64,000 bases of DNA from Peptacetobacter sp900550335 (GCF_047528295.1 NZ_CP180001.1:1302001-1366000), one strand, 5' to 3'. Shown: positions 9,101-19,434, counted from the stretch's first letter. Numbers and translations are program-made. The notes: a model not told the origin generated them from the sequence alone.

Positions 9101-9943
9101 ATGGATATTCAACTATTATGCGATAGTTTATGCGATATACCAGATGAAATAGCTGCTAAACCATATTTAGAAGTTATTCCATTGACAGTAATGTTCGATA
9201 ATGAGGAATTTAGAGAGGGTATCGACATAAGTAAAGAGGAGTTTTATAAAAGGGTAAAATCTACTGGAGAAATACCTAAAACTTCTCAGGCTACATATAT
9301 CGAGTTTAGAGAAGCATTCGATAAGTATACTTCTGAGGGTAAAAAAATTATATGTATAACAGGTTCTTCAAAATCGTCTGGAACTTATCAGAGTGCTACA
9401 CTTGCAAAAGAAGATTGTGAAAATGCAGAAATAACTGTATTTGATACGCTTAATCTTTCTTTAGGAAGTGGACAGTATGTTATAAAGGCATGCGAATTGA
9501 TAGATGAAGGAAAAAGTTATGAAGAAATACTAAAGGAATTAGATAATATTAGAGAAAGCGTACACTTATTATTTGTACCATCTACACTTACTTATTTAAA
9601 GAAAAGTGGAAGGGTTCCTAGTGCTACTGCTACTATAGGAAATCTACTTCATGTTCAACCATTATTTTATGTCGAAAATGGAGATATAAAAATGTTAGAA
9701 AAAATAAGAGGAGCTAAAAAAGTTCCTCATACAATGGTCGATGTACTAATTGATATGAATGATGGAAAGCTAGAAGATAAAATAGTTACAATAGGATGTG
9801 GAGCTAATTACGACGAGATGAAAGGTCTTGAGGAAGAAGTTAGAAAGAGAATAAATGCGAGAAAAGTAATGTTTACAAGAGGTGGAGTATGTATATGTTC
9901 TCATACTGGACCAGATATAATTGCTTTGAGTAGCTCTCTTTAA
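9101..9943 (+). CDS. DegV family fatty-acid-binding protein
   Basis: DegV (FakB-like) proteins bind a fatty acid; in Gram-positives FakB presents it to the kinase FakA for phosphorylation. The 280 residues show the family features: LLCDSLCDIPDE at the N-terminus, VIPLTVMFDNEEFREG, TSQATYIEF, ITGSSKSSGTYQSA, and LTYLKKSGRVPSATATIG. AAGGAGG lies 8 nt before ATG. No fakA homologue is adjacent in this window. The ligand is unknown. Confidence 0.85.
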   Translation: MDIQLLCDSLCDIPDEIAAKPYLEVIPLTVMFDNEEFREGIDISKEEFYKRVKSTGEIPKTSQATYIEFREAFDKYTSEGKKIICITGSSKSSGTYQSATLAKEDCENAEITVFDTLNLSLGSGQYVIKACELIDEGKSYEEILKELDNIRESVHLLFVPSTLTYLKKSGRVPSATATIGNLLHVQPLFYVENGDIKMLEKIRGAKKVPHTMVDVLIDMNDGKLEDKIVTIGCGANYDEMKGLEEEVRKRINARKVMFTRGGVCICSHTGPDIIALSSSL

Positions 9944-10041
9944 ACATTAAGGAATGATTAAATATATTGTAGAAGTTTAATATTTTTGATAATATATTAA
10001 TTGAGACGAGAAAACGGAAGAATTAGGAGGAAAAATAGATT

Positions 10042-12129
10042 ATGGTTGAACATAAGATATATACTACAGAATTTGCTGGTAGAGAGCTTTCTGTAGAAGT
10101 AGGAAAAATATGTGAAATGACTAATGGTAACTGTATAGTAAAATACGGTGACAGTGTAGTTATGGTAAACACAACAAAATCAGCAGAACCAAGAGATGGA
10201 ATAGATTTCTTCCCTCTAAGTGTTGATTACGAAGAAAAATTATATTCAGTAGGTAAAATACCTGGTGGATTCTTAAAAAGAGAAGGAAAACCTTCAGAAA
10301 AAGCGATATTAACATCAAGATTAATAGATAGACCAATAAGACCTTTATTCCCAAAAGGATTCAGAAATGATGTTCAGGTTGTTGCAACTGTTCTTTCAGT
10401 AGACCAGGATTGTACTCCTGACATAGTAGCTATGATAGGTTCATCAGTTGCATTATCAATATCTGATATACCTTTCAATGGGCCAACAGGTTCAGTTTGT
10501 ATAGGTTTAGTTGACGGAGAATTCGTTGTAAACCCTAATGCTGAGCAGAGAGAAAAAAGTGAAATGCACTTAGTAGTATCTGGTACAAAAGATGCTATAA
10601 TGATGGTTGAAGCAGGTGCTCAGGAAGTATCTGAAGATACTATGTTAAAAGCTATATTATTTGCACATGAACACATCAAAAAAATAGTTGAATTCATAGA
10701 AGAAATAGTAGCAGGTTCAGGAAAAGAAAAAGAAGAAGTAAAATTATACCATGCTGATGAAGATATAGAAGCTCAGGTAAAAGAATTTGCTTCAGCAAAA
10801 ATGAGAGAAGCCGTTCAGACTGTTGAAAAAATGGAAAGAATGGAAAATATGGATAAAGTTAAAGAAGAAACATTCGCTTACTTTGAAGAAAAATTAGAAA
10901 ACTTTGAAGAAGTAGCTGGAGATATAGAAGAAGTTCTTCAGGCTATAATAAAAGACGAAGTTAGATCTTTAATAACTGATGACGAAGTAAGACCAGACAA
11001 CAGAAAATTCAATGAAATAAGACCTATATGGTGTGAAACTGGTATGATACCAAGAACTCATGGTTCTGCAATATTCACAAGAGGTCAGACTCAGGTAATG
11101 AACATAGCTACATTAGGAGCTTTAGGTGATGTTCAGAAACTTGATGGATTAGATGAAGAAGAAAACAAAAGATATATGCACCACTACAACTTCCCAGCTT
11201 ACTCAGTAGGTGAAGCTAGACCTTCAAGAGGACCAGGAAGAAGAGAAATAGGACATGGGGCACTTGCTGAAAGAGCATTACTACCAGTAATACCATCTCA
11301 GGAAGATTTCCCTTATGCAATAAGATTAGTATCTGAAGTACTAAGCTCAAATGGTTCAACTTCTCAGGCAAGTGTTTGTGCATCTACATTATCATTATTA
11401 GATGCCGGTGTTCCAATAAAAGACATGGTAGCTGGTATAGCTATGGGTCTAATAAAACATCACGATAAAGTAGTTGTACTTTCAGATATACAGGGAATGG
11501 AAGACCACTTAGGAGATATGGACTTCAAAGTTGCAGGTACTGAACACGGTATAACAGCTATACAGATGGATATAAAAATAGACGGTATAGATGAAGATAT
11601 ACTAAGAAGAGCTCTTGCACAGGCTAGAGAAGGTAGAATGCACATACTTGGAGAAATGAGAAAAGTTATATCTGAACCAAGACCAGAGCTTTCTCCATAC
11701 GCTCCAAAAATAGAAAGAATGAACATAAATCCAGATAAGATAAAAGATGTAATAGGACCTGGTGGAAAAGTTATAACTAAGATAATAGATGAAACTGGTG
11801 TTAAAATAGACATCGAACAGACTGGTGAAGTATTCATAGCTGGTACAGATAAAGCTATGATAGACAGAGCTAAAGAACTTATCGGAAATATAGTTGCTGA
11901 AGCAGAAGTTGGCAAAGTATACAGAGGTAAAGTAACTAGAATAATGAACTTCGGTGCTTTCATGGAAATACTTCCAGGTAAAGAAGGACTTCTTCACGTT
12001 TCTCAGATATCTAAAGAAAGAGTAAACAATGTAGAAGATGTTCTAAACATAGGCGACGAATTAGAAGTTAAAGTAACTGAAATAGATGAAAAAGGAAGAA
12101 TAAATCTTTCTAGAAAAGTTTTATTATAA
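10042..12129 (+). CDS. pnp: Polyribonucleotide nucleotidyltransferase (PNPase)
   Basis: PNPase is a phosphorolytic 3'-to-5' exoribonuclease. The 695-residue protein has two RNase PH domains (the second with GQTQVMNIATLG and PSQEDFPYAIRLVSEVLSS), a KH domain (IKDVIGPGGKVITKIIDETG) and a C-terminal S1 domain (GKVYRGKVTRIMNFGAFMEI, EGLLHVSQIS). TAGGAGG precedes the ATG. Gln codons are CAG throughout the parts I checked, consistent with strong expression. It is separated from rpsO by degV, whereas many genomes keep rpsO-pnp adjacent. Confidence 0.97.
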   Translation: MVEHKIYTTEFAGRELSVEVGKICEMTNGNCIVKYGDSVVMVNTTKSAEPRDGIDFFPLSVDYEEKLYSVGKIPGGFLKREGKPSEKAILTSRLIDRPIRPLFPKGFRNDVQVVATVLSVDQDCTPDIVAMIGSSVALSISDIPFNGPTGSVCIGLVDGEFVVNPNAEQREKSEMHLVVSGTKDAIMMVEAGAQEVSEDTMLKAILFAHEHIKKIVEFIEEIVAGSGKEKEEVKLYHADEDIEAQVKEFASAKMREAVQTVEKMERMENMDKVKEETFAYFEEKLENFEEVAGDIEEVLQAIIKDEVRSLITDDEVRPDNRKFNEIRPIWCETGMIPRTHGSAIFTRGQTQVMNIATLGALGDVQKLDGLDEEENKRYMHHYNFPAYSVGEARPSRGPGRREIGHGALAERALLPVIPSQEDFPYAIRLVSEVLSSNGSTSQASVCASTLSLLDAGVPIKDMVAGIAMGLIKHHDKVVVLSDIQGMEDHLGDMDFKVAGTEHGITAIQMDIKIDGIDEDILRRALAQAREGRMHILGEMRKVISEPRPELSPYAPKIERMNINPDKIKDVIGPGGKVITKIIDETGVKIDIEQTGEVFIAGTDKAMIDRAKELIGNIVAEAEVGKVYRGKVTRIMNFGAFMEILPGKEGLLHVSQISKERVNNVEDVLNIGDELEVKVTEIDEKGRINLSRKVLL

Positions 12130-12142
12130 TAAATGAATAATC

Positions 12143-12179
12143 AAGAGATGCCGAAAAATTTTGAGGCATCTCTTTTTTT
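12143..12179 (+). terminator. Terminator after pnp
   Basis: Stem AGAGATGCC/GGCATCTCT followed by seven T. Its sequence resembles the terminator after the glutamine synthetase gene at 32167. Confidence 0.88.
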
Positions 12180-12190
12180 ATCTAATTGAG

Positions 12191-12219
12191 TTGATAATAT
12201 ATTCTATGTAAATTATAAT
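12191..12219 (+). promoter_or_regulatory. Predicted promoter of the M16 peptidase gene
   Basis: TTGATA (12191-12196), a 17-nt spacer and TATAAT (12214-12219), about 40 nt before the start codon. Confidence 0.6.
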
Positions 12220-12258
12220 GATATAATGGAGTGAATAAAAAATGTTTTTGGAGGATTT

Positions 12259-13503
12259 ATGTATAAGACAAAAAAATTAAGCAATGGGCTTACAATTATA
12301 GCAGAAGAAATTCCTTATTTAAAATCAATCTCTATGGGGATATGGTTTAGATCTGGAATAAAAACAGAAGAAAATTATATAGATGGTGTGTCTCACTTTA
12401 TAGAGCATATGATGTTCAAAGGGACTAAAAATAGAACATCAAAACAATTGGTTGCAGAAATAGAAAATTTAGGTGGTGTAATCAATGCTTTTACAGGTAG
12501 AGAATGTACATGTTACTACGTAAGACTCCTTGATGAACATTTGAATATAGGTATAGATATTATCTCTGATATGATTTTAAACTCTAAATTCGATGAAAAG
12601 GACATTGAAAGAGAAAAGAGTGTAATAACAGAGGAATTAAAAATGTACGAGGATTCTCCTGAGGATTTAACATACGACATACTACTTGAAAAAGTATATG
12701 ATAATAAAGGAATTGGTAAAAACATACTTGGAAACAAGGAATCTATAAAAAGTATGAATAGAGAAGCCATTTTAGATTACTTTGAAAAATTTTATGTACC
12801 AGAAAATGCAGTTCTTTCAATATGTGGTAATTTTGACTTTGAGGAAACTGTAAAGCTTATAGAAGATAAGTTTGAGAATTGGCATGGACAAAAGCCAGAC
12901 TATAATCTACAAGATGAAGTATTTAAACCTTGTATCATAAAGAAAGATAGAGATTATGAACAGACAAATTTAGCTATTTGTTTTGAATGTGATAAAATAG
13001 GCTCTAGCTCAAACGATGTATATACTATAGATATAATAAATAATGTTTTAGGTGGAAGTTCTACATCTAGATTATTCCAGAGAATTAGAGAAGATGAGGG
13101 GCTAGTGTATTCTATTTACTCAGAACAGGAATTCTATCGGGATAAGGGAGAGCTTGGTATATATGCTAGTATGAGTACAGAAAATTTAGAGGATGTATAT
13201 AGATTAATAAAAGAGGAAATTATTTCTCTTAATGAAAATGGAATAACAGAAGAAGAATTAAATAATTCTAAGGAGCAGCTAAAGGGAGAGTTTATGCTAG
13301 GCATGGAAAGTACTGAAAGTAGAATGAATGCTATTGGGAAATATATGCTTATAACAGGAAGAGTTGAAACCTTAGAAGATGTTATAGAAGGATTAAATTC
13401 TATAACTATGGACGATATAAATAGGGTAATATCAGACGTTTTAGATATAGATAAAATGGGAGTATGTGTTGTAGGAAAAGGTGTAAGTGAGATTGAACTT
13501 TAG
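12259..13503 (+). CDS. M16 family zinc metallopeptidase
   Basis: The N-terminal half carries the inverted zinc motif HxxEH as HFIEHMMFKGT (His46, Glu49, His50), and the distal Glu lies in the ITEELKMYEDSPED region. The C-terminal half is the inactive partner domain, with GGSSTSRLFQRIREDEGLVYS. At 414 residues it matches the single-chain bacterial M16B type (YmxG/PepR-like), which is commonly found downstream of pnp in Firmicutes. It is probably co-transcribed with the aspartokinase gene 24 nt downstream. Confidence 0.92.
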   Translation: MYKTKKLSNGLTIIAEEIPYLKSISMGIWFRSGIKTEENYIDGVSHFIEHMMFKGTKNRTSKQLVAEIENLGGVINAFTGRECTCYYVRLLDEHLNIGIDIISDMILNSKFDEKDIEREKSVITEELKMYEDSPEDLTYDILLEKVYDNKGIGKNILGNKESIKSMNREAILDYFEKFYVPENAVLSICGNFDFEETVKLIEDKFENWHGQKPDYNLQDEVFKPCIIKKDRDYEQTNLAICFECDKIGSSSNDVYTIDIINNVLGGSSTSRLFQRIREDEGLVYSIYSEQEFYRDKGELGIYASMSTENLEDVYRLIKEEIISLNENGITEEELNNSKEQLKGEFMLGMESTESRMNAIGKYMLITGRVETLEDVIEGLNSITMDDINRVISDVLDIDKMGVCVVGKGVSEIEL

Positions 13504-13527
13504 AAGTTCATATTTTAGGAGGTTAAA

Positions 13528-14730
13528 ATGATAGTAGTTCAGAAATTTGGCGGTACTTCAGTAGCTAATTTTGAAAAAATGGCTGAGGTATGTGAAATAG
13601 TTAAAAAAACTAAAGAAACAGGAAATGATGTTGTAATAGTTGTATCAGCTATGGGTAGAAAAGGAGATCCTTATGCGACAGATACTCTATTAGGGCTTTT
13701 AGAACAAGTAACAGATAAACCTACAGATAGAGAAAAAGATATGCTTATGTCATGTGGGGAAATAATTTCCTCAACTTTAATGGCTAGTATGCTTACTGCA
13801 AATGGAGTAGATGCTGTTGCATTTACAGGAAGTCAGGCTGGTATGATGACAAATGGTGTTTATTCAGATGCAAAAATAAAGGATATAGACCCAAGTAGAA
13901 TAAAGGCTGAGCTTGAAAATGGAAATGTTGTAGTTGTAGCTGGATTCCAGGGTGGAGATGATAGAGGAGATATAAACACACTTGGAAGAGGTGGCTCAGA
14001 TACCTCTGCTGTTGCACTTGGAAAGGCTTTAGGTTGTAAATATGTTGAAATATATACAGATGTCGACGGAATAATGACTGCAGACCCAAGAGTTGAGCCA
14101 GATGCAAAAGTACTAGACTATATTGATTATGAAGAAGTATTCCAGATGGCTGATAAGGGAGCTAAGGTAATACATCCGAGAGCTGTTCAGATAGCTAAAG
14201 ACGGAAATATAACTCTTGCTATAAAAAATACATTAAATCCAAGTTATGAAGGAACAAAAATTTGCTCAGTTAAAAATATAGAAAATGACGGATTTGAATG
14301 TTGTTGCAAAGAAGAGAGATTTGCTGTAGCAAATAAAAGAGATATAGTTCAGATAAAAATAAAAGATAATGGAACTTTTACAGACATATTATCTGAAATG
14401 GAAGAAAAAAGCATAAGTATGGATATGATAAACTTTTTCATAGGAGAAAAGGCCTTTGTAATAGATGAAAAGGATAAGGATAACCTAGAAGAAATATTAA
14501 AGGGAAATAAAGTAGACTATGAAATAAAAGAAAATTGTGCAAAGGTAACACTTATAGGTTCTTCAATGACAGGAATTCCAGGTGTTATGTCTAAAGTGGC
14601 TAGAGGTCTTAAAGAAGCTGGAATACCTCTACTACAGACATCTGACTCTAGCATGACAATATCTTGCTTAGTTGATGAAAATGACATGGAAAATGCAGTC
14701 CATGCTATACATAGCAAATTCTGTTGCTAG
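13528..14730 (+). CDS. Aspartate kinase
   Basis: This enzyme phosphorylates aspartate at the entry to lysine, threonine and methionine synthesis. The kinase domain begins with QKFGGTSVANFEKM and includes VAGFQGGDDRGDINTLGRGG and YTDVDGIMTADPR. Two ACT domains follow, the last ending in TSDSSMTISCLVDENDM. Its length of 400 residues fits a monofunctional lysC/dapG-type enzyme. Which end-product inhibits it cannot be read here. TAGGAGG precedes the ATG. Confidence 0.93.
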   Translation: MIVVQKFGGTSVANFEKMAEVCEIVKKTKETGNDVVIVVSAMGRKGDPYATDTLLGLLEQVTDKPTDREKDMLMSCGEIISSTLMASMLTANGVDAVAFTGSQAGMMTNGVYSDAKIKDIDPSRIKAELENGNVVVVAGFQGGDDRGDINTLGRGGSDTSAVALGKALGCKYVEIYTDVDGIMTADPRVEPDAKVLDYIDYEEVFQMADKGAKVIHPRAVQIAKDGNITLAIKNTLNPSYEGTKICSVKNIENDGFECCCKEERFAVANKRDIVQIKIKDNGTFTDILSEMEEKSISMDMINFFIGEKAFVIDEKDKDNLEEILKGNKVDYEIKENCAKVTLIGSSMTGIPGVMSKVARGLKEAGIPLLQTSDSSMTISCLVDENDMENAVHAIHSKFCC

Positions 14731-14744
14731 TTTAATATCTAAAT

Positions 14745-14774
14745 TTGTTGAAAATGTCATATATATGATATAAT
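14745..14774 (+). promoter_or_regulatory. Predicted promoter of ftsK
   Basis: TTGTTG (14745-14750), 18 nt and TATAAT (14769-14774), about 78 nt before the start codon. Confidence 0.5.
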
Positions 14775-14851
14775 AATATAATGTTGATTTTGATAATTTA
14801 CTTTGAAAATGTTAAATATTATAATTTTAGAAAAGAAAAGGAGTGATATTT

Positions 14852-17320
14852 TTGGCGAGTTTGAAAAACAAGAAAAAAAGAAAAAAGAAACAGAAAATAA
14901 GATTTAACTCAGAATATCATAATCTGATAACTATATTTTTAGGGATATTCCTTCTATATAGCTTAAATTCGAATTCTATGGGATGGATACCTCAGTTTAT
15001 GCAAAATATTTTTAAAGGTTTATTTGGGGGACTTTCTATATTCATACCTGTTCTACTTATATTAACAGGAATTTTAGGGTTTATGGATGGAAATGAATAC
15101 ATTTACAGATTTAGAAAAACAAAAGTTTATTATCTAATAATATTATTTGTATTTGTATTCTACGGATTATTAAATGCCGATAGTATGGTTGTAAGTAGCC
15201 CATTTGAAAAGAGTATGATGACAGAGATAATGCATCAAGGAGTAACAGGAAATGGATGCGGTCTTATATCTACAGTTATCGTATATTATATGTGTAAAAT
15301 ATTTGGTACAGTAGGTGCTTGGTTAATTGCTATATTTGCACTTATTATAAGTATAGTGTATGTATGCAATGTATCAGTTAGCGATATGTTCAAAAGATTT
15401 AAAGCAACTAAAAATAGTGGATTATCGCTTAGAGAAAGATTTAGCAAAATGAAAGATTCTGCAATCAATCTGGTAACAGATGAAGTAGATGAAATGGACG
15501 ATAAAACTATGATTGCTAGAGATGCAAGTGATGATAAAAAAGGAATGTTTGGCAGCTTAAAGGATAAATTCAATAAATCTGAGGAAGAAGATTTTGAGGA
15601 AGAAGAATTTAATGATGATAAGACTATAAAAATAGTTGGATTCAATAAAGCTGAGGACGATTACTTAGAAATACTTGAAGGAACTCAGAGTATGTCAGAA
15701 CTTGATGTATTAAAAGAGCTACAAAATCAGGAAAGAGAGCCTAAAGAAGATGTATTTAGAAGGGATAACACTCCTTCAAATGAAGATGTAAAAACATACA
15801 ATAATATGTTTGAAGATGAGCCTGTAAATACAACTTCTGCTGTTAGTCCTAAGACTATGGAATCAACTATGCCATTTGATTCGGCTTTAGATAATGAAAA
15901 ATATAAAAATTACAAGATTCCACCAGTAACTCTTTTAAATAAAGTAAATAAAAAATCAAATGAAAATGTAAAAAAATCAGTTATAAAAAATGCTGGATTA
16001 TTAGAAAAAACTCTTTCTGACTTTGGGGTAGAGGCTACTATAAGTCAGGTTACTGTAGGGCCTACAATAACTAGATATGAAGTTCAGCCTAAACCAGGTG
16101 TAAAAGTTAGCAAAATAGTTAATTTAACTGATGATATAGCTCTTAGTCTAGCAGCTAGAAGTATAAGAATTGAAGCACCTATACCAGGTAAGAATGCTAT
16201 AGGTATAGAAGTTCCAAATGAAGAAACTCAGATGGTTGGAATAAGAGAAATAATAGAAAGTAAGGAATTTAAAGATTTTAAATCTCCTCTTGCTATGGGG
16301 CTTGGAAAAGACGTTTCTGGTAAGATATTTGTAAGTGATATAGCTAAGATGCCACATCTTTTAATAGCAGGTTCAACTGGTTCTGGGAAGAGTGTGTGCG
16401 TAAATACACTTATAAACAGTATCTTATTCAAGGCAAAACCAGATGAGGTTAAATTACTTCTAATAGACCCTAAAGTAGTAGAACTTTCTAACTACAATGG
16501 TATACCACATCTTCTAATACCAGTTGTAACAGATCCATCTAAAGCAGCAAATGCGTTAAATTGGGCGGTTACAGAAATGAATAGAAGATATAAAGCATTT
16601 AGCGATACAGGTGTTAGAGATATAAAAAGCTATAATGAAAAGGCAGAAGAAAAAATGCCTAGCATAGTTATTGTAATAGACGAGTTAGCTGACCTTATGA
16701 TGACTTGTGCAAAAGAAGTTGAGGATTATATATGTAGATTAGCTCAGAAGGCTAGAGCTGCTGGTATGCACCTTGTTATAGCAACACAGAGACCTTCTGT
16801 AGATGTAATAACAGGTGTAATCAAGGCTAATATACCTTCAAGAATAGCATTTGCAGTTTCTTCTCAGACAGATTCAAGAACAATACTTGATATGGGTGGA
16901 GCAGAAAAACTTCTTGGAAAAGGAGATATGTTATTCTACCCACTAGGTGCAGCTAAACCAGAAAGACTTCAGGGTGCATTTATATCTGATTCAGAATTAG
17001 AAAATGTAATAGAATATGTTAAATCTCAGTTTAAAGACGATGAAGTTAAATATGAAGAAGATATAATAGAAACAATATCTTCTGTAAGAAATATAGAACA
17101 TGATGATGAAGATGAATTACTTCCAGAAGCAATAGAATTTGTAGTTAATAATGGACAGGCATCGTCATCAATGCTACAGAGAAAATACAAAATAGGATTT
17201 AACAGAGCAGCTAGAATGATAGATGCAATGGAAGAAAGAGGTATAGTAGGACAGAACGAAGGTAGTAGACCTAGAAAAGTCCTTATATCTAAAGAACAGT
17301 TAGAAGAAATGAAAAAATAA
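14852..17320 (+). CDS. ftsK: DNA translocase FtsK/SpoIIIE
   Basis: FtsK pumps chromosomal DNA through the division septum. Residues 20-175 hold four hydrophobic membrane segments. An acidic low-complexity linker (about 180-350) follows. The motor has Walker A GSTGSGKSVCVN (Lys513), Walker B IVIVIDELADLMM, and the KARAAGMHLVIATQRPSVDVITG segment. A C-terminal winged-helix gamma domain (FNRAARMIDAMEERGIVG) reads orientation sequences. TTG 14852 is preferred because GAAAAGGAG sits 9 nt upstream, while the earlier GTG 14843 abuts that site. Confidence 0.95.
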   Translation: MASLKNKKKRKKKQKIRFNSEYHNLITIFLGIFLLYSLNSNSMGWIPQFMQNIFKGLFGGLSIFIPVLLILTGILGFMDGNEYIYRFRKTKVYYLIILFVFVFYGLLNADSMVVSSPFEKSMMTEIMHQGVTGNGCGLISTVIVYYMCKIFGTVGAWLIAIFALIISIVYVCNVSVSDMFKRFKATKNSGLSLRERFSKMKDSAINLVTDEVDEMDDKTMIARDASDDKKGMFGSLKDKFNKSEEEDFEEEEFNDDKTIKIVGFNKAEDDYLEILEGTQSMSELDVLKELQNQEREPKEDVFRRDNTPSNEDVKTYNNMFEDEPVNTTSAVSPKTMESTMPFDSALDNEKYKNYKIPPVTLLNKVNKKSNENVKKSVIKNAGLLEKTLSDFGVEATISQVTVGPTITRYEVQPKPGVKVSKIVNLTDDIALSLAARSIRIEAPIPGKNAIGIEVPNEETQMVGIREIIESKEFKDFKSPLAMGLGKDVSGKIFVSDIAKMPHLLIAGSTGSGKSVCVNTLINSILFKAKPDEVKLLLIDPKVVELSNYNGIPHLLIPVVTDPSKAANALNWAVTEMNRRYKAFSDTGVRDIKSYNEKAEEKMPSIVIVIDELADLMMTCAKEVEDYICRLAQKARAAGMHLVIATQRPSVDVITGVIKANIPSRIAFAVSSQTDSRTILDMGGAEKLLGKGDMLFYPLGAAKPERLQGAFISDSELENVIEYVKSQFKDDEVKYEEDIIETISSVRNIEHDDEDELLPEAIEFVVNNGQASSSMLQRKYKIGFNRAARMIDAMEERGIVGQNEGSRPRKVLISKEQLEEMKK

Positions 17321-17332
17321 TATAAATTTAGA

Positions 17333-17362
17333 TTAAGGTGGATATTACTCCACCTTAATTTT
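17333..17362 (+). terminator. Hairpin between ftsK and rimO
   Basis: A perfect 10-bp stem TTAAGGTGGA/TCCACCTTAA with a 6-nt loop, followed by only four T. It is probably a partial terminator that lets some transcripts continue into rimO. Confidence 0.6.
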
Positions 17363-17381
17363 AAAATTGAAAGGAGAATAC

Positions 17382-18719
17382 ATGTTAAAAATAGCATTAG
17401 AATCCCTAGGATGTTCAAAGAACCTAATGGATGCGGAGATAATGACAGGGATCTTAAAAGAAAAAGGATACGAATTTGTAGAAGAATTTGCCGAAGCAGA
17501 TATAATAATCGTTAATACTTGTGGATTTATAAGAGATGCAAAACAGGAATCAATAGATACAATAGTTGAATTATCTCAGTTAAAGGAATTTGGAAAGCTT
17601 AAATACCTAATAGTTACTGGATGTCTAGCACAAAGATATGCAGATGAATTATTAGAAGAAATACCAGAAATAGATGCAATAGTTGGAACTGGTAACTTTA
17701 TGAATATATCTGAAATAATAGATAGATTAGAAAGTGAAAAGAATGTAACAGAAATAGGAAATATAGAATTTGCATTTGACGAAACTTTACCTAGATATGT
17801 ATCTACTCCAGAGCATATGGCTTATTTAAAAATAGGTGAAGGATGTTCTAACCACTGTACATACTGTATAATACCTAAATTAAGAGGAAAATACAGAAGT
17901 AGAAAAATAGAAGATATAGTGGAAGAAGCTAAAACTCTTGCTGCAGAAGGTGTAAAAGAGTTAGTTGTAATAGCTCAGGATACTACTAGATACGGTGAAG
18001 ATTTATACGGAGAAGCTAAACTTGCTGAGTTATTAGAAGAATTAGCAGGTATAGAAGGTATAAAATGGATAAGAATAATGTACTCTTACCCAGAATCAAT
18101 AACTGAAAAATTAATAGATGTAATAGCTGCTCACGACAATATATGCAGTTACTTTGATATGCCAATACAGCATGCAAGCAACAGAGTATTAAAAAGAATG
18201 AACAGAAGAACATCTAAAGAAGATATAAGAAATAAAGTTGATATGATAAGAAGTAAAATACCAGATGCTGTAATAAGAACTACTGTTATAGTTGGATTCC
18301 CAGGAGAAACAGAAGAAGATCTAGAAGAATTAATAGAATTTATGAAAGAAATAAAATTTGATAGATTAGGTGCATTTGCGTATTCAAGAGAAGAAGATAC
18401 TCCTGCAGATAGAATGGATGGACACATGGACGAGGAAATCAAAGAAGAAAGAAGAGATAGAGTCATGATGGTTCAGCAGGCAATATCTGAGGAAATAAAT
18501 CAGAAAAGAGAAGATAAAGTATTTGAAGTACTTATAGAAGAAGAGGCTGAAGAAGGCGTATACGTTGGTAGAACTCAGGGAGATGCTGAGGAAATAGACA
18601 GTGTTGTATATGTTAATTCTGATGAAGAATTAGAAATAGGTAGCTTTGTAAATGTTTATATAACAGAAGCTATGGAATATGATTTGATTGGAGATGTTGT
18701 AGATGAACTTGCCGAATAA
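17382..18719 (+). CDS. rimO: Ribosomal protein S12 methylthiotransferase RimO
   Basis: RimO is a radical-SAM enzyme that methylthiolates an aspartate of ribosomal protein S12. The product has the N-terminal UPF0004 domain (ESLGCSKNLMDAEIM, NTCGFIRDAK), the radical-SAM cluster motif GCSNHCTYCIIPKLRG, and a C-terminal TRAM domain. ATG 17382 gives 445 residues and has AAAGGAGA at normal distance; an upstream in-frame TTG at 17367 has no site. S12-specific RimO is favoured over MiaB by the IRDAKQESIDTI segment. Confidence 0.93.
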   Translation: MLKIALESLGCSKNLMDAEIMTGILKEKGYEFVEEFAEADIIIVNTCGFIRDAKQESIDTIVELSQLKEFGKLKYLIVTGCLAQRYADELLEEIPEIDAIVGTGNFMNISEIIDRLESEKNVTEIGNIEFAFDETLPRYVSTPEHMAYLKIGEGCSNHCTYCIIPKLRGKYRSRKIEDIVEEAKTLAAEGVKELVVIAQDTTRYGEDLYGEAKLAELLEELAGIEGIKWIRIMYSYPESITEKLIDVIAAHDNICSYFDMPIQHASNRVLKRMNRRTSKEDIRNKVDMIRSKIPDAVIRTTVIVGFPGETEEDLEELIEFMKEIKFDRLGAFAYSREEDTPADRMDGHMDEEIKEERRDRVMMVQQAISEEINQKREDKVFEVLIEEEAEEGVYVGRTQGDAEEIDSVVYVNSDEELEIGSFVNVYITEAMEYDLIGDVVDELAE

Positions 18720-19245
18720 ATTAACTTTATTCAGAGTATTCCTTATACCGATTCTAGTAATTGTTATGATGATGGATATACCGTCTAAATTTTTAATAGC
18801 TTGTATAATTTTTATAGTTGCATCACTTACAGATATGCTAGACGGTAAAATAGCTAGAAAATACAATCTAGTAACAGATTTTGGGAAATTTATGGACCCA
18901 TTAGCAGATAAACTATTAGTTATATCTACACTAATATGTATGATAGAAACAGATCTTGCTGCTGGATGGATGGTAATAATAATAGTTGCAAGAGAGTTAT
19001 CTGTAAGTATTCTTAGAGCAATAGCAGCTGCAGACGGTACAGTTATAGCTGCAGGTAAGAGTGGAAAATGGAAAACTGCTACTCAGATGGTTTCAATAGT
19101 TTTATTATTATTTGGAGCACATCTAGGAAATGCAACAATATTAATGGTAGGAAATATTTTATTAATAATAGCTACACTTCTTACTCTTTATTCAGGTTGG
19201 GAATACCTATACGGAAATAGACACGTATTTATGAATTCAAAATAA
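18703..19245 (+). CDS. pgsA: CDP-diacylglycerol-glycerol-3-phosphate 3-phosphatidyltransferase
   Basis: PgsA makes phosphatidylglycerol phosphate from CDP-diacylglycerol. The 180-residue membrane protein shows the CDP-alcohol phosphotransferase signature DMLDGKIARKYNLVTDFGKF followed by MDPLADK, with all the expected Asp and Gly residues, and several hydrophobic helices. Its start overlaps the rimO 3' end by 17 nt, suggesting coupled translation. Confidence 0.94.
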   Translation: MNLPNKLTLFRVFLIPILVIVMMMDIPSKFLIACIIFIVASLTDMLDGKIARKYNLVTDFGKFMDPLADKLLVISTLICMIETDLAAGWMVIIIVARELSVSILRAIAAADGTVIAAGKSGKWKTATQMVSIVLLLFGAHLGNATILMVGNILLIIATLLTLYSGWEYLYGNRHVFMNSK

Positions 19246-19260
19246 TTTAAAATTTATTGA

Positions 19261-19295
19261 AAGGGCTATTACAATTTTGTAATAGTTCTTTTTTT
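19261..19295 (+). terminator. Terminator after pgsA
   Basis: Stem GGGCTATTACA/TGTAATAGTTC with a T-run. It is one of four similar terminators in this window (also near 50917, 57556 and 59090). Confidence 0.85.
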
Positions 19296-19405
19296 AGCAA
19301 AAATTTGTTTAGGTTTAAGTTAAGATGTCAATAAATAAAGTGAAGGCAAATTTTATATATTTTGTATCGTTTTAAAAATAAAAAATTTTTAACGAATCTT
19401 ATTTA

Positions 19406-19434
19406 TTGACGAGGTTGTTTTTATACGATATAAT
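19406..19434 (+). promoter_or_regulatory. Predicted recA promoter
   Basis: TTGACG (19406-19411), a 17-nt spacer and a perfect TATAAT (19429-19434). Transcription would start near 19441. Confidence 0.75.

Noticed and set aside
11460..11997. Long minus-strand frames inside pnp
   Set aside because: They are antisense shadows of a strongly biased real gene, rich in Ser/Ile/Leu typical of reversed codons.
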